Shown here one piece after another: positions 10,992 through 22,372 of a DNA stretch of 64,000 nucleotides (position 1 is its first letter; each line of letters begins with the position of its first letter). The position numbers and the translations under genes are program-made. Origin of the DNA: Mytilus trossulus (taxonomy: Eukaryota; Mollusca; Bivalvia; Mytilida; Mytilidae); the NCBI RefSeq assembly GCF_036588685.1, contig NC_086375.1, positions 36,478,566 to 36,542,565 of the forward strand. The letters are read 5' to 3'. The notes beneath the pieces were generated by a model. It was not told the origin of the DNA. It did no database searches and was given only the letters and a program-made list of their open reading frames with translations.

Positions 10992-13900
10992 AAGGATTTG
11001 TATAGTTAGAAGGATTGGAATATCACGGTTTATCGTAATCTCTTCCGCGGCGAGACTGCACTACTCGCCACTACTTCTACATTTTATACTTGTCACTTAC
11101 GATATCGGAACGAAATTTTTGTACACATCTTATTTTTGTCACGTATAGACAATATTGTTATGGTAACGGACTTTATTCATTCTTAAATGTAATTATTATT
11201 GATTACCACTTAATTTTCAATTGCCAAAATAGTGTATTTAAGTGTTTTATTTGATGGACATTGTAACGATGTGTATTACGACAGTTGACAATGTGTTTGT
11301 ATGTAACTTCTGTAAATTTTTATTTTCAGTCAATTGCCAAAGAAATGAAAACAAAATCTCATTCTTGTAAAACCATATTTGTGGCAAAAAAGAATTGACC
11401 ACACATTTCAGGACGATTCACTGCATAATTTGCGTTTTATATACATGTCAGTGGCTGATCATATTCACAAGGTTGGGACAAGTACTGTTAAAGAGGGGGC
11501 CCAGTGCTAAACCCTATCAAACTGCCTTGATCTGCATGTTACTCTTTATTTAGCTAGCTGGTTTCAATCATCATAACCATGATAAAGGCATTAAGGACAT
11601 GTTAGCCAGTGTGTACTGCAAGCAATGTTTTTAATTTTACTATTAAATAAATAACATTACATCTTTAAATGAACTTTTCTTTCTTGTCAGAGTACTTACA
11701 AATTTAACTCTAATTTGTGCATGAATTAAATAGGACAACCTTAATATAGTGTCAGCTCTCTGTCATAAAGGCCACTCAAGAAGTCAATCATGAATTTATT
11801 CCTGGTTATGTATTATACATGTAGTAAAATACAGAAGTTAACTTGAAAAGAGCAACTTGTCATATATCAAAGAAGACTTCTTTTATCTTTTTCTGACTGT
11901 ACTACATAGGAGGTAAGTAACAGCAGATTACATCAAGAATTAAAATAAAAGTCTTACTTTTCTGTTAGTAACTTTGTTGCTTGCTCGGTCTTAACTGTGG
12001 CGACTAGATATTTATCAATAAATGTCTTTGTAAACATGACAAAAATGTTTAATGTCTAACAGTAGATACTTTTTGTACAATTTTGGCTTGTATTGACTTT
12101 ATAGCGCACAATTTCAAATATACATGTAAAACAATAACTTTTGTCTATCAAGATAAGAAATAAAGATCAATTGAATAATTGCTTACAGGGACTTCAAATC
12201 ATTTGAACTTTGGTGAACTGAGCTGTCTCATTCGATTGACAATCATACCACACCTCTAAACTTTTATGTCTTAACTTTAAATTTGGTATACAAACTAAAA
12301 ATTTTTTTACATGTTTTATGTATGGACTGTTGGTTTCATTCATCTATTTTACATGTAGACAACTAGTTTTTAAAATCTTCATTTGATATTAGATGGATAG
12401 TTTTCTCATTTCAATTATATTCTATGTGTCCTTGTTTATCTTACTACACATCCTCATAGACATTAATCACACAGATTTATATGAAAAACTGGATAAACAA
12501 AGTCGGTGACAAGAAAGAGAATAGTCAATATACCCTCAACACCAAGCAGATTAGGTAAATATTGAATTATTCTGGCATGTAAAGGAATTTAAAATATTCT
12601 ATGATTTATTTTTATGTTAAAATATAGATATAATCTAGTTCAGCTGGTGTCATGTGCACATGATTATCTATCAAGTCACTATCAAATTCCCCTACACACA
12701 AAGTGTAGCTCTCCATTTTTTGCTAAAAGAGATTGAATGTTAATGATCCAATGAAATACTGTTGGTATATCTTTCCATAGGTGATATTCGGAGGAACATT
12801 CTAGTCAATAGTCGCATTAAGTTGTACCAATACTCAAGTATTTATATTTGAAGGCATGCCATATGTCAGTCCACATGATAAGCACATGAATGGTCAACTG
12901 CTTAAGACTTTTTAGGGGACTTTTCTTGTGCCTGGCCTTTTCTTCTTAACATTCACCAGTTTGGCCATTTTGGAAAATACTGGAAAAAAAAATGTGTAAT
13001 ATGGTTACATGTGGCACTAACAATACAATAGCATATGTATTAAATAATTCCAATATCAAATCTGTCTTAACAATAGTAATATTACCTCAAGATCTCTGCT
13101 CGAACAATTATATTTGTAAGATTTATGTTAGTTTTCTAATTTATGGGTTTATGCTACATATAAATGTATGTCAGCTTGTGCAAATTCAGGAATTATCTAC
13201 ATGAAGCAATGTTTCTAATATTTTTTTATATTTTCAATATTGTAGTATCATTTGATGTCGCTACCAAAAAAAATCATACTTTAATATAATGGTGCTTGCT
13301 TAACTACAAACCTATGTATATATACACATTTACATATCATAATAGGTAATGCAGGCCCTAAATGAATCATTAATTATGTAGCACATTGTCATAACATGCA
13401 TGTGGGTGTTCAAACGACAAAATGAAATTTTCATATCTTCACAATATTGAAATTAAACAATAAAAAATTTGGGAAAATTTGATATTGAGTGATTTAGGAA
13501 AAAAACTGGAACTATTTCATTTGTATTTGGGTCTTTCTAAATATATGCATGTATATATAAAATAACTGAATAATAGCCAACGATTTATCTTACGGGGCAA
13601 TGGATCATAAAATTAAGATACAGTACACTACGAAATATAATAAATAACCAGTCTAAAAGGGTATATCATTTTTTTACTTGACGGCTAAGCAGGAAGACAC
13701 CTTGAAAGGCTATTTCTATTTTTTTCTTGGACTACGTTGCAGGAAAACATCTTCCAAGGCCTTTTTATATATAATTTGACACCGTTGAAGGAAAAAAATA
13801 ATGTAGCCTTGTATAAAATGTTTAACTTGTAATACATGTGATATGTAGTATAAACAGATAGAGATTAAGGGAGTCCATAACAATACCATGCATAATAAAG

Positions 13901-14924
13901 CTGGGTGGTAATGATTTAAAATGAAGACAAAAACAGCACTACCTATGCATTATATAAGCAGATGAGCTGTGTTGGTGTATTAACGTCGTTAAAAAGTACA
14001 TTCATGACCAATTCATTTATACACAACGACAACGTGATTTACTAGGAAGGTCAGTTGCCGGCATTGGGATGAACATTTGAAAAGCTTACCATCCATGCAA
14101 CCATGGTGTTTTCTATGGAACATGGCTTGTTAAAATTGACGTTCAACTACTTCTAAACACATGGTTTTAAAACGGTTTCATATCGGTTGAAACAGGAAGG
14201 AAGTATCAGCTGATTATGACAACTGGATCCCCTTCCAATTTACGCCTGGTAAATTGCGATTCATCTGAGAACCACATTGATTTTTCAAGACAGAAAATTA
14301 TCACAATTACCTTATTTAGCGATTTGAGCTTTCTTCTATACACTTTATCACAAATGTTTTACGTTTATAAACAAGTTTGAACAAGAATCTAGGCCAATTG
14401 AAGAACTTTATTTATTTTTCCTAAGCCACCCCCATTTTCGCACCATAACGCCATTTTTGTTGAAATCAGCTCAAAGAAACGAAAAAAAATAGGAAAACTA
14501 ATGCACCAATCACTACGAAATTTACTCAATACATGAAGAAATCATATACCTTTCAGAAAATATAAGATGATGTTAGGATCGCCCAATAGGTGGGATAGGG
14601 TGAGGTCACTTCGGTCATTATGCAAATTCATTCTATGGAGCCGTGTACTCTAACTGCGATCGTAAAAGGTATTTATTACACCAGAACCATTTTAAACTTC
14701 TTATTTCAAGCATAAAATTTGATAATTATGGATTGTTATACTTACATATCAGGTGTCAGTTTGTTTAGGTGATGCAAATTTCCGCCATTGATCAAGGTAC
14801 ATTTACCATTTTCCAGATGCATCACAGGTAATCTCACAAAATCTCGCGCCGCATAAGATATTATTCTACAGTCTATGCAAAAGCCCACGAGATTCCAATC
14901 CTTCTAACTATACAAATCCTTGGT
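10992..14924. mobile_element. 3.9-kb element with 32-bp terminal inverted repeats
   Basis: The left end ccaaggatttgtatagttag continues aaggattggaat, and the right end is its exact reverse complement (attccaatccttctaactat followed by acaaatccttgg). Both ends are flanked by TAGGT, a candidate 5-bp target duplication. Weaker similarity (cgcggcgaga against tctcgcgccgc) continues inside the ends. No long open frame or known transposase is visible in the interior, so if it is a DNA transposon it is non-autonomous. It occupies the region just upstream of ESF1 coding exon 1. An alternative is an inverted duplication of a promoter or first exon. Confidence 0.6.
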
Positions 14925-15059
14925 AGGTCGATTAAACATATATAAACGGAGAGATAAATAAAAATTAAAATGTACTAATCATTGATATTATGTTGATAGT
15001 CCTAAGTATAAAGATTTATTACAACTGTCACATAAACCTAACATTAATCAAGATAAATA

Positions 15060-15900
15060 AACAAAGACCAATGAACCTTGAAAATGAGGTCAAGGTCAGA
15101 TAAACCATGCCAGGCAGACATGTACAGCTAACAATGCTTCTATACAACATATATAGTTGAAGAAAAATAGACCAAAACACAAAAACTTAACACTGTGCAA
15201 TGAACCGTGAAAATGAGGTCATGGTCAAATAAAACCTGCAGGACTGACATAAAGATCATAAAATATTTCCATACACCAAATATAGTTGACCTATGGCATA
15301 TAGTATTAGATAAAAAGACCAAAACTCAAAAACTTAACTTTGACCACTGAACCATGAAAATGAGGTCAAGGTCACATGACATCTGCCCGCTAGACATGTA
15401 CACCTTACAATCATTCCATACATCAAATATAGTAGACATGTTGCATTTAGTATGAGAAAAACACACCAAAACACAAAAACTTAACTATAACCACTGAACC
15501 ATGAAAATGAGGTCAAGGTCAGATGACACCTGCCAGTTGGACATGTACACCTTACAGTCCTTCCATACACCAAATATACAAGCCCTATTGCTTATAGTAT
15601 CTGAGATATGGACTTGACCACCAAAACTTAACCTTGTTCACTGATCCATGAAATGAGGTCTAGGTCGAGTGAAAACTGTCTGACAGACATGAGGACCTTG
15701 CAAGGTACGCACATATAAAATATAGTTATCCTATTACTTATAATAAGAGAGAATTCAACATTACAAAAAATCTGAACTTTTTTTTCAAGTGGTCACTGAA
15801 CCATGAAAATGAGGTCAAGGACATTGGACATGTGACTGACGGAAACTTTGTAACATGAAGCATCTATATACAAAGTATGAAGCATCCAAGTCTTCCACCT
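15060..15900. repeat. Satellite of about 147 bp, six units, with AGGTCAAGGTCA core
   Basis: The phrase tgaaccatgaaaatgaggtc aaggtca recurs with tgaggt at 15085, 15214, 15361, 15508, 15654 and 15810 (spacings 129, 147, 147, 146, 156). Other shared blocks are gacatgtacaccttacaatc-like, ccatacaccaaatatag and caaaaacttaac. Related single copies in the other orientation are near 18320..18365 and 18595..18665 (tgaccttgacct). Non-coding. Confidence 0.9.
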
Positions 15901-16825
15901 TCTAAAATATAAAGCTTTTAAGAAGTGAGCTAACGCCGCCGTAGCCGCCGCATCACTATCCCTATGTCTTCAACAAAAGTTGCAGGCTCGACAAAAACAA
16001 TGGGTATATTTAGAGATTTATTTCAACATTTTATCGATATTCTTTAGATTGTCGAACTTTTACTTTTGCTGTTTCGTGAGTAGAGAATAAGGGAAGCAAG
16101 TTAACTCGTACCAACGGAAACTTGTACCATGTTAACTCGTACCAAAAAAGTTAACTTGTACCACTGGGATGTCGTACCACTGCAAACTCGTACCATCAAA
16201 AAATATATTAAAAATTACGAATATTTTATGTTATTTTTTTTGTAAACTTAATCAAATTAATGTTGAATTACTTGAATTTTATACTGGATTTTATAGACAA
16301 AAATACGAATGTTTTTCTAAGAAGCTTTATTTTTTAAGCTGATATTTCAAAGTAGTTATAATCCAGAAGAAAGAAAAAACATTGGCTTTAACTGTACCTT
16401 AAGTTGCTGTACCTTAAGATGCTGTAATCCATGATAACAAATTGAATGCTATGTTTACTATTTTGAAAGCCATGTGCTTTTTGGCGGGAAAATTCGGGAA
16501 CAGGAAACGGTTACATTTCATTGTAACTTGTTATTTATAAAAAGTAAGAATTTCAATTTCATAATCATTTTGATTAAGTGCTAGGATTTACATGTATTCA
16601 TGAAAAATTAATTTGGAATGATTAAAAATTAAATTCAATAATAATCAGTAAAAGTTGAAAAAAGTCAAAGGAGACAACAAAGCAAATCTGCCACGGTATT
16701 TTCTATCCAATAGACATGGAACATTAGCTGCAAATTGTTCATTGTACTTTCAAATTATTGATACATTTTACAGACTTGAGAGGTATTGAGTGAAAGTAAA
16801 TTACATACATCATTAAACACCATTT

Positions 16826-16975
16826 AAATAAGTTGGTACGAGCTGAGACTACTATAATAGTCTCAGATACGAGTTAGCAGTGGTACGAGTTTGCATTGGT
16901 ACGAGTTTGCATTGGTACGAGTTTTTGTAAAGGGGTACGAGTTGACATTGGTACGAGTTTACAATGGTACGGGAT
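16826..16975. repeat. Minisatellite of 'ggtacgagtt' units
   Basis: Repeats of tggtacgagtttgcat with variable 12-21 bp spacing, interrupted by a palindrome (gagactactataatagtctc). The same decamer, in inverse orientation, makes up 16112..16195, and it recurs at 21760..21852. Confidence 0.85.
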
Positions 16976-17439
16976 AACTATAATTCAGAATAAGTTATGC
17001 AGTTATGATCTGATGTAGCACAGGAGTTTGAAATCCTATCAATAAGGGGGTAAAAATATACCAAAGTCGACTATCACAGTAGAGCTTCTCTCGCTTTCTC
17101 CTGTGGATGTAGTCCAAATAATTATGACGTGCTACAAAGAAGGCATCCCAGAAAAAATCAAAGAGCTGAAAGCTCTGAAGAAAAATGACGCCACTGTCTC
17201 TAATATTGGGATAGTTTTTATGCAATTCTTGATTTTCACATACCGTAATTTGTTTAACAATGCAACATGTCTCGTAACTGCATATAATTGATATTCGTAT
17301 ATGTGTGTGTGTGAAGTGAAGGTGCCAACTGGCTGGTGTTTTTTTTTTAAGACAAATGAATAGGTCAAGACTACCTGAATTGTACAAATAAATCCCGTGG
17401 AAAGGCTTCTATATTTCTCACTGGTACATAGGCTGAATC

Positions 17440-18150
17440 CGGGTCCATTCGCGCCCATTCACGTTTGCGCCAACTCATGTTCGCCCCCTTTCACTTTCAC
17501 ACCCTACATGTTCGCAACTAATCTTAATTGGTTTTGTGTTTAATAACTCTGTAAGCAAGTGTTTTCTAATAAGTATAATTGTTGTCATTGTCTCAAAATA
17601 AAGTGAGACAGCATTTTTTTTTTTGTGTTGAATAAATCTTAATCATGTTTTGGATAGCGTATTGTTAAAGATAATAATAATCCTTTCTAAATAAAGTGGT
17701 ATTTTGTCAACGTTTTATTTAGCGTTGAATAACTCTTAATCATGTTTTGGTTAGTGTATTGCTATACTTTGTTTCATTGACCTCTTTCATAATGAAGTGA
17801 GATTCTGACTATTTTTTTTTCTGTGTGTTGAATAAATTTTATCATGTTTTGGTTATAATAGTGGATTGCTATATTTTGGTTCCTATATTTTATTGTTTCG
17901 TTGTTTCAGATCAAAGGGCTTAAAAACAATTATCTTTTGTGTTTTTCCTTTAAAATCTTCAATGTTTTACTCATACCAAGCTATAAATACATTCAGTATT
18001 TACACCAAAGCAATTTAAAACAACAATCATGATTTTCCAATTATTCAACTTGAATTTGAATTAAAATTGGGCGCGAATGAGTAGAGTGCGAACGAACATT
18101 GGGTGTGAACGTGCGAGGTGCGAAAGTGTATTGGGCGCAAACAGACCTGA
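17440..18150. mobile_element. Inverted-repeat element with subterminal 'ttcgcgccc' repeats
   Basis: The left end reads ccattcgcgcccattcacgt, then tttgcgcc, gttcgccc, tttcacacc. The right end is a degenerate reverse complement (gggcgcgaatgagtagagtg, gtgtgaacgtgcgaggtgcg, tgggcgcaaac). Between them a unit of about 100 bp (tgttgaataaatcttaatca tgttttgg) is repeated about three times at 17625, 17723 and 17825. Subterminal short repeats are typical of non-autonomous DNA elements; family unknown. Confidence 0.6.
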
Positions 18151-18909
18151 TACCACATAGTCTGAACCCCCTTCTCCCACAAAATATGAAGTAAATTAAA
18201 AACAAATTGTTCAGAGAACAATTGAAGTCTTTCCACTAGAAAAGATCTATTTTTATATTGAAATATGAAAAATCAGTTTAAAATGTTAGTTCCTATGGCT
18301 TTATGACGTCCTATTAACCTATGACCTTGACCTCAATTTCAAGGTCACAAACCATGGACCTTGAATCAAAATATCCTAGGTCTTTAATATGTTTGGTTAA
18401 TGAGTACTACCACTTGACGCGTAATTTTAAATGTAAGATGGACAAAAACTCCCTTTTATTGTATGCGCAGCCTTTCAACCAAAATATACAAGTAAGGACA
18501 TGTCGCAACTAATAATTTATGAAAAATTATTTGTCAAAATGTCATACAGTATTTGAAAAGAAGTGAAAATAAGCCAAAATCAAAATTTATAATATGACCT
18601 TGACCTTTGACATTGACCTCATTTTCATTTTTAGTACCAATGACCTCATGAAGACCTTAGGTCTCTATCAGTTATGGTTTACCAGTTGAAAATGCATATC
18701 GCTTGAATCAAATGAAAAAGGGGGAATAACTCTCATATGGAGTCCCCATAGAGCTATGGTTCAAACGAATATTCTTATCCTAAATATGTAACGAGCAATT
18801 TGGTAAAATAAAATCTTTTACGGTTACGAAGGAGAGGTGGCCACAAGAAAAACAGTGTTTGGGGAGATAACTCTTACAACATAATGTATTTTGTTATAAT
18901 TACATTTGG

Positions 18910-19272
18910 TATATGTTTCATTATAATACTTTATTCTGATTGGCTAACTGCACATCACATGTTATTCCTCAAGCAATTGCATCACTCAATAAAACTTTTC
19001 ATTCATGATAACACGTGGTCCCACAATAAAGTGCACAGATGAATTGAATAAAAAAGTTATAAAATTCGTGTTTTCATGATCCTAGCTAAAAAAAGTAATT
19101 ATAAGTATTGAATGTTTCTTTTTGTAACCTCATAGGGTTGCAAAAGCGTTGACCGTGTGCACATTTTTAGAATGAAGCGCTTACGCTTACGCGCTTCATA
19201 CAAAAAGTACTTCGGTCAACGCTTTTACACCTCAATGAATTTACAAAAAAAAAGCATTCAATACTTAAATGC
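18910..19272. repeat. Dispersed repeat with internal hairpin, copy 1
   Basis: Shares long stretches with 24097..24418: tgtttcattataatac, tctgattggctaactgcaca, tcccacaataaagtgcacag, and a palindromic core in which gttgcaaaagcgttgac faces gtcaacgcttttacac, with agaatgaagcgctt in the loop. Confidence 0.85.
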
Positions 19273-19401
19273 AGTTGTAAATTTTTAAAGCAAAAAGAGT
19301 TAATACTAACTTTCACTTTTTTTGGATGTTCATGTACATTTTGTATGTATTTATTTTTCAACTACATGAATTTTTTGGTGTATTTTTAATGATATATATG
19401 A

Positions 19402-19591
19402 GTAGTCCAAATAATTATTACGTCTGGCAAGGCTTTTTAAATTTTATTCTGGGACACCTTCCTATGACCACAAGGCTATGTTAATTTTTTTCTGGGACGC
19501 CTTCTTAGGAAGCCTTCCTACGAACGTCTTAGGAAGGCGTCCCAGAAAAAAATAAAATAGCCTTGTCAGACGTCATTATTATTTGGACTAA
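19402..19591. mobile_element. 190-bp palindromic MITE, TA-flanked
   Basis: Ends tagtccaaataattattacg tc and gacgtcattattatttggac ta; the inner arms ggcaaggct...attctgggac and gtcccag...agccttgtc also pair, as do central aaggcgtcc-type repeats, so most of it folds on itself. Related half-copies are at 17109 and 20640..20687. Confidence 0.85.
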
Positions 19592-20836
19592 TACATGAGA
19601 TATTGGATATTTTTATGCATTATTTAACCAGTTGAGTCTTTTACAGGATTGTTTGTTTAATGCTGTTTAAACATTACTGAAAAAAAAACACCTTAAATTT
19701 GCTAATTATTTGGCATGAAAGTTTGATTTATTGAAAGGGACTCATAGTTTTCCATTTAATTTTAATAATTGTCAAATGGTTAAAACAATAGCTTCGTTGT
19801 TTACTTTTATACACAACAACATATTCACTTTGGTTTCGTTGTTTACCTAATATTCACTATGTACTTGGTAACAGTTATTAATTAATTGAATAGAAAATAT
19901 TATAATAAATATTATTGGAAGCCGAATTGACGTCAAATAGGTGCCGATTTGACTAGATGCCAATTTAACCAGGTGCCGACTTGACTTGTACGTTTCAATT
20001 CCTCTGCGATCGTTTGCGGTATTTTCTTGAGAAAACCTATTTTCCATCATCAAAGAGAGAGGAAACTGCTTGAAATGATTCCCGAACGCTTCGTGATTGT
20101 TAAAATAAGTTTAATTCACTCAAAAAACAATTTTAAAACTTGCGATGTTTAAACAGGAAGTTTCAAAAGCACGTGTAAAAGAAGAAATTAACCGGTGAGA
20201 GTGGAAATCCGTACATAACATATATCACTATAGTACGACTTTTAAAGCAAAACAGTTTCATCCTTTTGTAAAACAGTCTTAAATATACCTATCACATTAA
20301 TGTTTGAAGGGTCTTAAGCTTATTCAAACCATATAAGTCGGTATGAAACACCAAAACGGAATGATAATAACCGATTACGTTTTGTAGTTTACAAAATTCT
20401 GGACTGGTTCCTGTCAAACTACAACATTTTGTTCGACTGTAGTGGAATACAAACAAAAACCAGTTAGTTTGTAAACTGGTTCCTGGCTGATTACTACACA
20501 ATGCTCATGCATAATGATAACACAAGCACATTCCAGTTTGTATTGAAATTAGTAAATACGAAACCAAGCGCGGTAGGCAGAGAAATCAGGTCGGCAGTTA
20601 TGGAACAATGACTGCGTCATTTTCCAAAAATTAAAATAGCCTTGCCCGACGTCATAAACAGATAAATATTATTTGGACTAGACCTTATAAGTTATGAATG
20701 CAAGTGTTTACTCAGAAGTGCAGTGGGTATTATGTTTGTCAAAAGCCTCAATTTTTTTCTATAACTAGACCATAAATAAACACTGTTTATATACAAATAC
20801 AAGGAGACATACAATAAATTTTACAGTTTCTTCTTT

Positions 20837-20900
20837 CACGTGTTGAGGGTTGATTTAAACCGGAAGTAATATTCGGAATTTATTTGTTTACTTCCGGTTT
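20837..20900. promoter_or_regulatory. Inverted pair of ETS-type sites with adjacent E-box
   Basis: AAACCGGAAGTAA at 20857-20869 and its exact reverse complement at 20888-20900 are separated by 18 bp. CACGTG lies just upstream at 20837. ACCGGAAGT is the classic ETS/GABP core and is common at TATA-less housekeeping promoters. Position is 1.35 kb before the first coding exon of GCC1, which has an upstream acceptor. A role as the GCC1 promoter is inference; the perfect palindrome could also be the hairpin of a mini-element. Confidence 0.35.
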
Positions 20901-22251
20901 GTAAGAAACAACTGTTTATTGAATATTTACATCCTTTTAAATAGTATTGTTTTGAATATCATTGCTCACTTTGCAAGAAATAGGTTTCATATCAAATATT
21001 ACTATCAAAAAAGCCTTTAAAGCTGAAATAAAATAATGCCAACACACTTCCGCTAACGTTCGGACAGTTTTAGGAGTTATCCTCAAAAACTTTAACATTA
21101 AAATTTGTCACCAGAGAACAGAGAACAAGCAACGGTAAACCAAATATTGATACAGCATGGCTGTAAAACACTCACACTGAGCATAATGTACACTACTCAT
21201 TGTTATGTTATTAAAAAAAATGTTTCCAATGTACCTAACAACAACAAAAAATGAAACCTTATTTTTTTTATTAATTATAGTTATCCCGTACCTTTGTAAA
21301 CACAGGCACTTGTTTCTGTCAATATGGGGTTTACTATCAATACCAGTATAAAAAAAAAAGATTTGCTTTGTTGTCTCTTTTGAAAAGACTTTTTAAAATC
21401 TTTTACTGATAATTATTGAATTTAATTTTAATCATTCCAAAGTAATTTTTCCACCAAAAAGCACATGGTTTTCAGCAATTGTAAACCAAGCATTCAATTT
21501 GTGATCATGGATTACAGCATTAATTAATTTAATTTGGATATAGATATTCAACTTAAGGTACAGTTAAAGCAATGTTTTTTTCTTTCTTCTGGATTATAGC
21601 TACTTTGAAAGATCAGCTTAAAAAATAAAGCTTTGTAGAAAAACATTCGGATTTTTGTCTATAAAATCCAGTATAAAATTCAAGTAATTTAACATTAGTT
21701 TTATTAGGTTTTCCAAAAAATACCATAAAATATTCTTAATTTTTAATATATTTTTGATGGTACGAGTTTGCAGTGGTACGGCTTCCCAGTGTTACGAGTT
21801 AACTTTTTTGGTAAGAGTTAACATGGTACGAGTTTTCGTTGGTACGAGTTAACTTGCTTCCTTTTATATGCACCAATGCACAGGCACTTGTTTCTGTCAA
21901 TATGGGGTTTACTATCCATACCAGTACAAAAAAACAGTTCTTTATAATAAACAATTATAGTGCATTTCTAATCTCCATGGATATTGCATACATGTATGTT
22001 CCTTCAGTCATGGTTCATTGACTTTAAATGTTTTGCATAGTTAAATGTTGATAATTTTATAAAGTTATCATACTATCAAAACAACATACAGACGAGACAC
22101 ATATCTTTGTCAACAATTTATGAAACATGTAGTTCAATAACAATTTAATACATCTTTTATATTCAATGCAAACTGCTCACATCAAACGTGATGAGATGTT
22201 TTTCCAAAGAATGTTGTGTTTATGAAATAAGGATTGTGCTTTTATTTGTAG

Positions 22252-22372
22252 GCAAATTTAAACAAAATGGGATGATCATTCAGAACCATGGATAGAGCAA
22301 CAAGATCTGAACTAGTGAAAACAGTTGAGGCACAAAAGGAAAAGTTACAAAAGTATGAAGCAAAGCTAAGAG
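22252..22372 (+). CDS. GCC1: GCC1 exon with start codon
   Basis: Acceptor tttatttgtag ends at 22251, so the exon starts at 22252 with 36 nt of 5'UTR. The ATG at 22288 begins MDRATRSELVKTVEAQKEKL, matching human KKDLLETIETQKKQLLQYQ. The donor CTAAGAG|gtaaat leaves phase 1. An upstream non-coding exon is implied but I could not place it. Confidence 0.88.

Larger units (their letters stand above)
17109..20687. mobile_element. Candidate element with TAGTCCAAATAATNATNACGTC ends
   Basis: The left end tagtccaaataattatgacg at 17109 and the right end, gacgtcat...attatttggacta at about 20687, are inverted, with TA at both borders. A complete 190-bp member of the same family lies inside at 19402..19591. 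The two outer copies may be ends of one 3.6-kb element or two independent fragments. The interior holds other repeats and no recognisable gene. Confidence 0.4.
16092..21861. repeat. 5.8-kb inverted-repeat structure (arms about 0.5-0.6 kb)
   Basis: The left arm, about 16092..16700, and the right arm, about 21358..21861, are reverse complements over most of their length. Outer ends are ggaagcaagttaactcgtac and its complement, followed by a short array of ggtacgagtt units and then shared unique sequence (aacattggctttaactgtac against gtacagttaaagcaatg; ctttgttgtctc at the inner end). The left arm carries about 100 bp absent from the right. Other inverted-repeat elements are nested between the arms. 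No transposase is visible. Confidence 0.8.

Noticed and set aside
16995..17458. Overlapping minus-strand frames of 108-130 codons
   Set aside because: They lie in inverted-repeat DNA near an element end and have no domain similarity that I can recognise.
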